The position numbers were made by a program, and so were the translations under genes. Below are positions 50,273-60,800 of a DNA stretch of 64,000 nucleotides, one piece after another (within the stretch, counting starts at the first letter, position 1; each line of letters opens with the position of its first letter). Source of the DNA: Symbiodinium natans. Lineage: Eukaryota; Sar; Dinophyceae; Suessiales; Symbiodiniaceae. The notes below the pieces were generated by a model. It made no database searches. It saw only the letters and a list, made by a program, of their open reading frames with translations, and was not told the DNA's origin. The stretch lies in contig CAJNDS010002562.1 of NCBI GenBank assembly GCA_905221605.1, forward strand, positions 62,501 through 126,500, given 5' to 3'.

Positions 50273-50751
50273 GTGTAAGTTTTTGTTTCTTGAAGAGAGA
50301 GTTCGAGGGCTTCTGCCCTGTGCCGAGGGCACACCAATGGGAGGTGGCTCCCGCAACGACGACAAGGCGCGCTGAGTCGAGGATTCGGGGATTTGGGAGT
50401 TGAAAGTTTGGAGCTTAGGGGATCTTACAGGTTATGCAGGCTTGGCGGCTGTAAACCTCAGGGCTCAGTGGGTTTTGCACTTAAAGAAAGACCCAAAGCC
50501 CTTGTGCCCGCGGGTTTTTGATTCACGGTTTAGGGATTAGTAGGGAGTCCGCAGTAGGCAATGCCTTGCTTCATGATCGGTTGAACGACGCAATTCCGAC
50601 CGAACCTCAAACCTTAAACCCCAAACCCCATGCCCCTTGACGATACACCCCCTGAATTAAACCCTAACCTAGTCCCCTCTAACAAAGCGGGTTTGGGGTT
50701 TAGGGCTTAGGGTTTAGGGCTAAACCCGAAACCCCCTCAAATTAGCCTTAA

Positions 50752-53015
50752 CCTGTGCAAGGATCAGGCTGCTGACATCCTGGCACGTGAGGCCGCAGGT
50801 CTTTGGGCGGCTCGCCACTCGCAGGACACGGCTCCGTGGGGCAAGGGTTTAGGATTTACGGTTTAGGGTTAAGGGTGTAGAGTTTAGGGTTTTAGATGTG
50901 TTGGGTGGTCTTCAGGTGTTCAGGGGTTTTAACAAGGCTTGACAAAGATTGTGTTGGGCTTGTGGGGTTTAGGGCTTGTGGGCTTTAGCGTTTGGGGCTT
51001 TACGGCGCTACAGGGTAGTCTCTACCCAACGGTTGCCTTAGGTTCAGGGTTTCGGGTTTGGGGTTAAGGTTTAGGGTTTGGGGTTTGGGGTTTAGGGTTT
51101 AGGGCTTAGGGTTTAGGGTTTCAGGTTTAGGGTACAGGGTTGGGCCCCGAAGACGAATAGGACGCCCAGTGGTGCCATCATTTCTGGGTTTGGATCCCTC
51201 TGAAGTTGTAACCTACTTAAACAGAGAAGGGTGGCCCTCCTTCCTTACTTCTCCTCTAAACTTGTTGGGTTTCCTCATTTAGTAGGAAAAGTAAAGTTTA
51301 ACCTCTTTTCCCTTGGCTATTGGAGAAGTAAGCTTCTCATAGGCTGCTGGACCCTACCCCGCACTTGGAAGCTCTTGTGACGTAGTAAGTCTACTAAGCA
51401 TCCCCTAGAAGCCCCTCTGATAATCCCCAGAACCCACCTTGCGAACCCTACTTACAAAGTCCAAAGGAGATCCAAGTACATAGGCCTGAAACCCATAGTG
51501 GCCCCGAACTGGCCCGCAATTCTTTGCGTCGTCCCGGGCGGGTGCGCATTCTTGGTGACAGCAACTCGAGCAAGGTCAGAGGCTAGCCGGCCCGATGCCC
51601 TAAACCCTAAACCCTAAACCCTAAACCCTATAAACCCTAAACCCAGCTTTTGGGCAGGATCTGACCTGGTCTGGAGCTGCCCTGTGTGGCGTGGGCGCGG
51701 CCCTGGACTACACGGCCCCTCTTGGGGGGGGAGAGGGGGGAGGTTTTAGGGTTTAGGGTTTAGGGTTTAGGGTTTCGGGTTTAGGGTTTAGGGTTTAGGA
51801 TTTAGGAATTTAATTCTAGGGTTTAGGATTCAGGGTTTAGGGGTTTAGGGGGAGGAGGGAGAGGGGGGAACTCTTTCGAAGGGCTTAAAGCGGCTTGAGG
51901 TCTTGGATGGAGGATGTCGTCGGATTTATTGTTTTACTTTTTGTTGTCTGTCGCGCGTGTTTTTGTGTTCCTTCGGCGTCGGTGCTAGAGGGTTGGGGAG
52001 ATGCAAGAGACTGCAGAGGTTTGTGCACGGCTCATGTCACGGAAATGTTCAGAGATCATCAAAGCCTTTGATCTTCATTCTACAGTGGGCGCAGTCCACT
52101 CTACAATTCCAGCTCGCATGAAGCCTGCTTGCCTCAGCTTCCGCCCTCCAGTACTGCGTATTTCACACGCCTGAACACCGGCTCTTTGCGACTTGGATAA
52201 ATTGTATCCTTAACCTTGCCACGCCGATAACCACTCGAACGGAAGGTCTCAGTACCCTAAACCATAAACAACCCTAGACACTAAACCCCAACCCTAAACC
52301 CTAAACCCGAACAGCCGAAGACCAGGTTCAATAGACATTGTATGTGAGTCATTGGGACCTCGCTATTTCGATGGGCTACCAAAAAACCCTCAAAGACCCC
52401 TGAGGCAGGACCCCAGAAGCCCCAAAGAGGCCCAAAAGGTTCCAAAGAGGCACCACAAGGCATTGATTTTTCAATTTCACTCACAAGTAAAAAGCAAAAG
52501 TTAAAAACAAAAAAAACAAGACACACACACACACACACGACAGAACCTCGCAAAACCCCAAAAACGAAGTTGGCAAAATGTCAGGAAGACCACAACCAAA
52601 CCAGGTAACCTAAACCCTAAACCCTAAACCCTAAACCCTAAACCCTAAACCCTAAACCCTAGACCTGACTTGCGCCCTAGCAAGTCTCGAGTCGAGTTGT
52701 GTGGGCTTTGTGGTGCCTTGGGAAGGCAGCCAGCTCGTGGTGGAAGTACTCTATCATGAAGTACTCTATCATCGCCACCCCTTTTCTTTGCTTCCCTGTT
52801 GCCATGCTTAGGGTTTAGGGGTTTCGGGTTTAATAGACATTGTATAGGCCTTCTTCCGGAGTTTTTTGCAGGTTTTGGGTGGCGTTGTTTAGGGTTTTGG
52901 GTTTAGGGTTTAGGACAGCCCCACGATCTAAACCGTGGCCGTGTCTTGTCCAGGTGAATCGCGGCTTCGTTGTCGCTCTGCTCATAGGCACGCTGGCCAC
53001 CCCTTTTGTCGAGAG
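50752..53015 (+). CDS. Rightward exon cluster, unknown gene (first part)
   Basis: Probable exons: 50,752-50,845 LCKDQAADILAREAAGLWAA; 51,646-51,722 FGQDLTWSGAALCGVGAALD; about 52,687-52,765 CVGFVVPWEGSQLVVEVLYH; 52,954-53,015 VNRGFVVALLIGTLATPFVE, opened by CTTGTCCAG|GTG and closed by GAGAG|GTTTAGGG, so the telomeric repeat gives the donor. The last has a hydrophobic run that could be membrane-embedded. A weaker frame at 50,325-50,385 may be an earlier exon. Product not recognised; they could belong to more than one gene. Confidence 0.5.
51385..51472. mobile_element. Palindromic MITE-like element, family 6
   Basis: AGTAAGTCTACTAAGCATCC at the left, and CTTACAAAGTC at the right, with CCCCAGAACCCACCTTGCGAACC between. 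It matches the element near 63.85 kb (AGTAAGTCTACTTAGTATCG ... CCCACTTACTAAGTC). Confidence 0.6.
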
Positions 53016-53596
53016 GTTTAGGGTTCAGGGTTTGCCCCCCCCCCCCCCCCCCCCTAACCATAAACTGGAGTGTGAAGGACTAGGGTTTGGGGTTTGGGTT
53101 TGGGTTTAGGGTAATCCCCCCAAACAAGACTACATAAGCCGCCACACCCCCGGCCCCCAACCCCAAAAACCCAAGTTCACGTCAGAAATGGCTCAATGGC
53201 TCGTGACTACAGTAGTTCAATAGCCTGTCTCATTCCCATCCCTAGCCACACAAGTTATGGTGAGGATAGGATTTCAACGGGTTTTGGGTATTCAAGCACT
53301 TTAGGAGATTTAGGATTTGTGTGTGTGTTAGGACTTTTAACGACTTAGGGCTTGGGCTTTGCTAATGTTTGCGCATCTTCAGGCTAAGCTTCATGCATCC
53401 CATGACATTCCATGAGGCCGGAGCAACCAACAACCTAAACCCTAACCCTGAAGCCTGAACCCTAAACGCTCCCTAAACCCCAACCCTAGACCCTAAACTC
53501 TCCCCAAACCCGAACCCCCCAATCCTGAACTCTGCAGCAGCCCTAAACCCTAAACCCTAAACCCTAAACCCTAAACCCGATTCCCTTCATAGCCTC

Positions 53597-56306
53597 CCGC
53601 AGGCTACGAGGGCCTGTCCTCCTCGGCTCCTTTGGCTATGAAGAAAGAATCGCGCTTCCCAATTTACTTTTTTTCTGGGGCGCGGGGGGGATTCCTCAGA
53701 AAGGGGGTCTTGTTTAGGATTTAGGGTTTAGGGGTTTAGGGTTTAGGGTTTAGGGTTTAGGGTTTAGGGTTTAGGGTTGCCACATTTGGGGTAAGAAGGG
53801 TACCCCTCTTTTGGGAAGCCACTTCAAGAGCTCCCCGCAGGGATCTTGTCTTGCTGCCAACCTACGGCGATATAAGGTTGAGGTCTCTTTGGGGTTTAGG
53901 GCCAGGGTTAGGCTTTAGGCTTTAGGCTTTAGGCTTTAGGCTTTAGGCTTTAGGCTTTAGGCTTTAGGCTTTAGGCTTTAGGGCTCTAGGGCTTTAGGGC
54001 TTTAGGGCTTTAGGGCTTTAGGGCTTTAGGGCTTTAGGGCTCTAGGGCTTTAGGGCTTTAGGGCTTTAGGGCTTTAGGGCTTGAGGGCCTCGGCTTTAGG
54101 GTACAGGGTTTCGGGAGGTACTGAACCTGAGGGTTGAGGTTCGGCCGTGGCTAGAAGTGTGATGGGATGAACAGACCCAAACCATATCCCTAAGTCCTGA
54201 ACCCTAAAACCCTAAAACCCTAAAACCCTGAACCCTAAAGTAGCCTCTGCATACTTTTTTCGATGGTTACTAGGCTACCAAGCATGATTAGGGCCTCAAA
54301 CCATGGTAAACTCCCAAACGGACAACGACCCCCCACCCCCCCACCCCCCCACCCCCCCACCCACCCCCCCACCCACCCCCCCACCCCCCCACCCCCCCAC
54401 CCACCCCCCCACCCCCCCCCCACCCCCCCCCACCCCCCCCCACCCCCCCACCCCCCCCCACCCCCCCACCCCCCCACCCCCCCCCCCCCCCAGCTCCGCC
54501 TGCGTCTCTTCCAGGACGGGCTGTTGTACCCGAAAACCCCTCAAAAAGCTAAACCCTAAACCCTAAACCCTAAACACCCTGCGACCCTGTTTGCAGGGTT
54601 GACCATGGGAATTAAGGGGCCTAATGGCCCATCCTGGCTTCGCCGAGGCCTCCCCAGGCATTGCAGAACGCCGGGAAGAGATGGCCGGGCTGCGCAAGCG
54701 GCAGGCCGGAGACTATTCAAGGTCTGCAGGGTTTGAGGTTTAGGGTTTATGGTTTAGGGTTTGGGGTTTGGGGTTTGGGGTTTGAGGTTTGGGGTTCAGG
54801 GTTTGTAGGGTTTGGGGTTTAGGGTTTAATTAGGGTTTAGGGTTTGGAGCACTATACGCTAGTTCCTGTTTTTTGTTCTGGGTTCCTATTATAGCTACTT
54901 GTACCGAAAAAGTGTATACTTTTTCCAGGGTCCACTCCAAAAAGGGTTTCTAGGGTTTGGAGCTTCAAATTCTTGTTTCAGGGGAAAGGGTCTACCTGGA
55001 CAACCCCCCCCTTTGCAACTCTTTTTTTGTGGGGGGGGGGGGGGGTACCCACTGTTCGGCCAAACTTATTTTTGTGCATTTCCCCTTCGTTTTTGCTAGC
55101 CCTTCAAGCCTCCGAAGCCCAAAACCAGCAAAAAAAACCCAAAACAATCGAAACCCCGAAACCCTCAATTCCTAAACCCCCGAAACCCTGAGTTCTGAGC
55201 CCCTCAAAACCCTAAACCCTAAACCCTAAACCCTAAACCCTAAGCCCTAAGCCCTAAACCCTAAACCCTAAACCCTAAGCAACACCCCCCCTGGCCCCAA
55301 GTCCGCCACAGGCTGCTGCCGCTGAGGCTGCTGCACAGGCAGCGCCGACGGCCAGCTTCGGTGCCCTGGAACTGGGGCTTAGGGTTTAGGGCTTAGGGTT
55401 TAGGGTTTAGGGTTTAGGGTTTAGGGCTTAGGGCTTAGGGTTTAGGGTTTAGGGTTTCGGGTTTCCGGTTTCCGGGTTTCGGGTTTCGGGTTTCGGGACC
55501 TAGGATGCCTGAACTCGGCATGTTCAAGTTTGAGGGTTGGACTTCTACTGGTGCCACAAGTAAGGGGGTAAGAAGGATGTAGGGTTTAGGATTTAGGGAA
55601 ACATTGGGATCTTCCCCTTATACTAACAGTGGTTAATCGGGACTATCATGGGGGGGGGTACTAGAATCCACATTAAGGACTGTTAGCATAGGCGGAACAT
55701 CCCAAAATACATATGTATTTCGGGCGTATTGCGCCTTATCCATTGCATGGACGCGAGGGTCTTGTAGAGTTTGGACTCGTCCTTTAGAAGGCGTCCTTTA
55801 GAAGGGAGTTTACGATAGTGGGTTTAGGTAGTTGGGGTCCTTATTCTAAGGGGATCCGGTTCTGTTTGGGGGTGTATATAACGGGTCCCCTATTTTCGTA
55901 GACCCCCCCATAACCCGCAGCATCCATGGCTTTTTGTTCACCCAGGTGTCCAGTACTCGGTCTGCTGGCTCACCAAAGCTTTAATGTTTGCCCGGGCAAG
56001 GGTTTTAGTACACCCCTAGACTTTTTACAGCTTACCTACGGAAGATTTGTGTAATTAAGGCCTTATTTCCTCCACCTAAACCCTAAACATCCCTAGCCCT
56101 ACCATGACGGGCCCTGCAACCCCTTACAAAGGCCCTCTATAGGGTTGATTATGGGGATTATAGGGCCGAATAGCCCATCTGGTAAACCCCAATTGCTAAC
56201 CCTTCTTAAAGCGTTTGCTGCAGAGCCTGAGGCGCTCGCGTGCGCACATTGGGTGCTCCGACTGCAGACGCAGTACTCAATCGCAAGTGAGGGCCGGTTG
56301 GCCGTT
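53597..56306 (+). CDS. Rightward exon cluster, unknown gene (middle part)
   Basis: Probable exons: about 53,597-53,668 AGYEGLSSSAPLAMKKESRF; 53,840-53,876 GDLVLLPTYGDI; 54,494-54,536 LRLRLFQDGLLYPKT; 54,628-54,722 GIAERREEMAGLRKRQAGDY; 55,284-55,372 an Ala-rich AAAAEAAAQAAPTASFGALE; about 55,940-55,985 VQYSVCWLTKA; 56,222-56,306 EPEALACAHWVLRLQTQYSI. The 54.6- and 55.3-kb exons each have CCCTAAA repeats before and TTTAGGG repeats after, as on the other strand when read with the gene. No known domain. Confidence 0.5.
54324..54491 (+). repeat. C-rich CCCACCCCCC tract ending at a 3' splice site
   Basis: About 165 bases of C runs broken by single A. It ends CCCCCCCCCCCAG|CTCCGCC directly before a codon-like exon (LRLRLFQDGLLYPKT), so it can act as the polypyrimidine tract of that intron. 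Shorter C runs before AG are seen at 27,835-27,850 (minus strand) as well. Confidence 0.75.
55608..55705. mobile_element. Palindromic MITE-like element, family 1, third copy
   Basis: TTGGGATCTTCCCCTTATAC at the left and an inverted GGACTGTTAGCATAGGCGGA ... ACATCCCAA at the right, with the same core (GGTACTAGAATCC), here with a G9 run. It lies in the rightward-transcribed half, so the family is not tied to one gene or strand. Confidence 0.8.
55807..55911. mobile_element. Palindromic MITE-like element, family 3
   Basis: GTTTACGATAGTGGG at the left and CCCCTATTTTCGTAGACCCC at the right, with GGGGTCCTTATT inside. Same layout as 58906-58989 and 59145-59240. Confidence 0.65.
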
Positions 56307-57825
56307 TAGGGTTTAGGGTTTTTGGGTTTTCTTGGTTTGACCCAGACGGCGGATTGTTCCATTGTTAGCAGTCTGCTAGGCACTCATGCACTCTGCCCTA
56401 AACCCCAAACCTTCGAGTTTAGGGCTTCAGTGGACCCCAACTCTGCCGGAATGCTGAGACAACTCATCTCTGTCTCGCACCCTGAGGACACAGCACGCTA
56501 AAGGCAGAACCGACCTGATAAAGACCCCAAACTCCCTAAACCGGTGTGTGGGGGGTGAGGATATCTCGGAGCCACACGAGCTCCAATGCTCTGCCTTGCT
56601 GAAAGAAGCGATTCAGCCAGCGGACGGTTTGCGGCTACTGCTTCAGGGAATGAATGAGGGAATCAAGCGCGGGAATTGAGCGCCTTACATCCCCCTACAT
56701 AGGTCCTTTACTCGTGTTAAGGTTGTATGGTGTACCTAGTTCTCTCAGTCCCTGGTTTAGGGGTACTCGCAGCAAACGTTGCAGGCTTAGAGTGTGCCTT
56801 ATCTATGGCGCTCATGACGTCGAAGTTCCCAAAATTGAGTTTCAGGCTTCGGGGTGGCTTCTGGGTAGTGATGGGTAGTCGAGTAACGACGGCTTCAAGT
56901 ACACTTGCCCTACCGAGTAGCTACTGGTAAGCCCAGAAACGCTAAGCCCTAAATTTCAACTACCCACGTAAGCAGGCCAGAATGCCACAGTTCAGAAATC
57001 CTCCCTCACTTAGGACTGGAGCCTAGGGGGACAAAATGGCGTTCGGCTTTTGGATGTTTAGGGTAGTTTACAGGGCTTCCAAGTATTGAACGTTCAGCTT
57101 TCCTTTCAACTACTCGGCTTGAAGCCCCCCCCCCCCCCCCCACAAACAAAAAATGATAAATCAAATCAAACAAGCCTCCGAAAGCCCCACGCACCCACCC
57201 CCCCCCCCCCCCCCCCCCCCGAAACAAACTAAAGAAAGGAGAAGGAACGAACCAACAACGAGAACAAACAACAACACTGGACCCATATCGCCCTGGGTTT
57301 TGGGGTTTAGGGTTTTCGGATTTTGGGGTTTTGGGGTTTTAGTGTTTTAGGGTTTTGGGGTTTTAGGGTTTTGGGGTTTGGGTTTTTGGGTGTTCGCGTT
57401 TTTTGGGTTTTGGGGTTTTTGTTTTGTAGGTTTTGTTTTGTTGGGGTTTTGGGTTTTGGGGTTCTGGGGTTTAGGGTTTAGGGCTTAATTAGGGTCTGAG
57501 AAACCGAGCAACCCCTTACAAGGAAGAATGTTTTTGTTTTTTCTTTTCTGGTGAGGGTTCTTAAGCAAACTGCAGTTTCCCAGATCCTTCAGTAGGGGTA
57601 CGTACGCCCCAGTAAAGCACCAGAATATAAATTATTAGAGGAACCCCCCAAAACAGGGGTGCAACCCTACGTGCGGAAACTCCCAAGAAACCCACGAACT
57701 CCTAAGCCCAAGCCCCCAAGTGTTGCCTGAACCCTAAACCCTAAACCCTAAACCCTAAACCCTAAACCCTAAACCCTAAACCCTAAACCCTAAACCCTAA
57801 ACCCCCAAGCCCCCCAAGTTTTGCC
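56307..57825. other. Repeat-dominated stretch without confident exon
   Basis: It holds C runs at 57,126-57,142 and 57,199-57,220, TTTTGGGGTTTTAGGG-type decayed telomeric repeats (57,290-57,485) and an imperfect fold-back near 56,860-56,960. Short frames look accidental. Confidence 0.5.
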
Positions 57826-60800
57826 AGGCGGAAGCTGAAGTACGACACAGACTTGCCGCACGCGCACTACTCCACACGCCGAGGTGAAGCCGAAGTCACG
57901 CGCACTCTCCCAACATGTGGGGTTTAGGGTTTAGGGTTAAGGGTTTAGGGTTTATAGGGTTTAGGTTTTAGGGGTTTTTGGTGTAGGGTTCAAAATTTGC
58001 GGGGGGGGGGGGGGGGGGGGGTGTACCCAGAGAGCCCAATACCCGCACTGGGCTCTGTGGGTACTCTTTGGGTATGCGAGGGTGCAAGGCCAAAATGTGG
58101 GGTTTAGGGTTTGGGAGCCTCTTATCTTGGGGTGAATCAAGGGCAACATTTGTCAAAAATCATCAACCCTTGTACCCCAAACCCTATAAACCATTAACTG
58201 CAACATGCGAACGTCCACATCAGCATGTCCGTCAAGAGCGGCGGGTAGCGACGAGTTGGTGGCACAAAAATTGGGGGTCTAGGCGAGGGTATTGAAGTTC
58301 AGCAGCGGAAAGCTTCCCTTTGGCGACCCCCGCTCCCCCACCACTAGCTCCTCACTAGGCGTCAGAGTAGGCCTTATTCCCAATTTTAGGGTTTTGTCCC
58401 GTATAAGCCCCTTTGAATCAAAAAGGATACACTTGGTATTCCTTGGTTACTCTTGGGTCTAGTTTAAGATGACCTCAGGCGGCTACGCCCAAGTCTTCAA
58501 GAACATGGCCGGGACCCCTTTGTGTGAGTTTCGGGTTTCGTTCTTTGGGGGCTTCCTGTGCTAACCTGCTGAAGCCTCCAAACCCTGAATTCTACACCCT
58601 AAACCCTAGACGCCAAACCCTAAACCCGAAACCCTAAACCCGAAACCCTAAACCCTGAACCCCAAACCCTAAACCCCAAAACCTAAACCCCAAAGCCCTA
58701 AGCCCTAAACCCTAAACCCTAAACCCCCGCGTAGGGTTCAGGATCCTGGGGCTTCTGGGTCCCAGGATCCTGGGGCTTCTAGGTCCCAGCGGACGCCCGG
58801 TGGTGCCCTTGTTTCCTTGTTTGGGGGCTGAGGGTTTAGGGTTTATAGGGTATAGGGTTTGGGGTTTAGGGGGCCCTGAATCCTTTCTCAACCTCTTTAA
58901 ACCACTGGGGGTTTACGATATTAGGGCTTATTAAGGGATCCTGCTTTTTAGCGTCTATATTAGGGTCCCCTGTTTTCGTAAACCTCCGGCTGAGGTGCTG
59001 ATTTTCGGTGACCTTGTCGAAATCAGGGTTTAGGGGGAATGCGCAAGACATGTTGGACAACCGATGGCTCCGGATGAACAAGTCACATTGAGTAGAGTCT
59101 TGTATATTTACCAACCTGGACGCAGGACCTACACCCTACGTATGTCGGTTTGCGAAAATAAGCACCCCCAATATAGACCCCGAAATAGCAGGATTGCCTT
59201 ATAAGGACCCCATGAAGCTACCCCTATATTCGTAAACCCCCATAGTTCTAACCGAGAAAGACCCAAGCCCTAAACCCTAAACCCTAAACCCTAGGCCCCA
59301 AACCCTAAACCCTAAACCCCCACAGTTTGGCACCATGCTCCTCGGCCTCGTCGCCACGGAGCAGAGAGAGGATGCCATGTATGCGCTCAAGGCTTGGGAA
59401 CCCTGATCCCTAAACCCTAAACCCTAGACCCTAAACCCTAAACCCTAAACCCTAAACGCCCCCCTCTCCCAACCCCCCATAGTCGAACAGCAGGGTTTAG
59501 GGTTCAAGATAAGTGCTGGGTTTAGGGTAACCTGGTCCCTAGACCCTGATATTTTCTGAACTCTAAACCCCAAACCCTGAGCCCCAAACCTAGGGTTTCA
59601 GTGTTTTTGATTCAGGGGAGTGAGTATAGATGCGACTCCAGGGTGTATAAAGAACCCTAAACCCTAAACCCTAAACCCTATTTTCAGCACCACTCAGTTC
59701 AGGCACTTGGCCTGAGGAACGCGCGAATCTTCAACCCTGCCATCTTCACACAGTATCCAAAGCTCTAAGTACCCCAAGACCCTAAGCCCCTAACTGTGAC
59801 CCCTAGACCCTGAAGCCCCTAAACCCTAAACCCTACACCCTAAGCCCTAAACCCTAAACCCTAAATCCTAAACCCTGCCTTTTGGGGTCTCCACTGAGGA
59901 AAAGTTCATGAATATTCTTGTCAGTTGAGGGTGCCAAACAGATGGAGAGTTCAGGGCATTCTATGTGTAATTACATCCACAGCCGTGGGGCTGCAAGCGA
60001 TTGGCCTTACTGCGTAGCCTTCTTTACTTGGGGTGCCATGGCTGACATGTGCAACCTTAAAACCCTAACACCCTGCAACCCTAAAACCCTACAGCCTTAC
60101 AACCTTGAGACCCTAAGTCCTTTCCCCTATATAATGGCGTTCTATACCTCCAATGCCTACAACGATTGCCCAATGCAAAGTCCATGGTGTCATGTTGCAG
60201 GAGGTAGCTGATTTGGGTAGTAGAGGTTTAGGGTTCGAGGGTTTGAGGGTTCTAGGGTTTGAAGGTTTAGGATTTTGTTAGGGCATTTTCGGCGACAGTG
60301 TTTAGGTTTAGCAGGGTTCTCCAGCGGATGCTGAGATATTCCGTGCTAAAGTACCTGGATGCCAATGCCCGAAAACCCTAAACCCTAAACCCTAAACCCT
60401 AAACCCTAAACCCTAAACCCTAAACCCTTAAACCCCAGAGCCCTAATTACACATATCATGTCAGGGTTTTGAATTCTGGATTCACAGGCCCAATACTTTA
60501 TCTCAAACAGTTTCAAGTGCTTCCCTTATAGGAGTCTTACAAGAGGCTCAGACAACCCTATTCCACTTAAAGAGGCTTCAGCTATGCACCTGTACCTGTC
60601 CTTTCTCGAACAACCTCCAAAACTCTTGCATTCCTCACATCCCTAAGTCCTAAGACCTCAACTCTAGCATTCCCAAAGCAAACCGAAACTCTGCGCAGAA
60701 TGAGTTGCCCGAAGTGTTCTGGGACTACCGGGACAAGTGCCTCCCACGGATCTAGCGCTGGGGATATTTCGAGGTTTAGGGTTTAGGGTTTAGTGTTTAG

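Noticed and set aside
49050-50403. Tyr/Ile/Leu-rich rightward frames
   Set aside because: They are translations of the TATTACTA satellite.
54235-54566. Pro-rich and Gly/Trp-rich frames
   Set aside because: They come from the C-rich tract before a splice acceptor on either strand.
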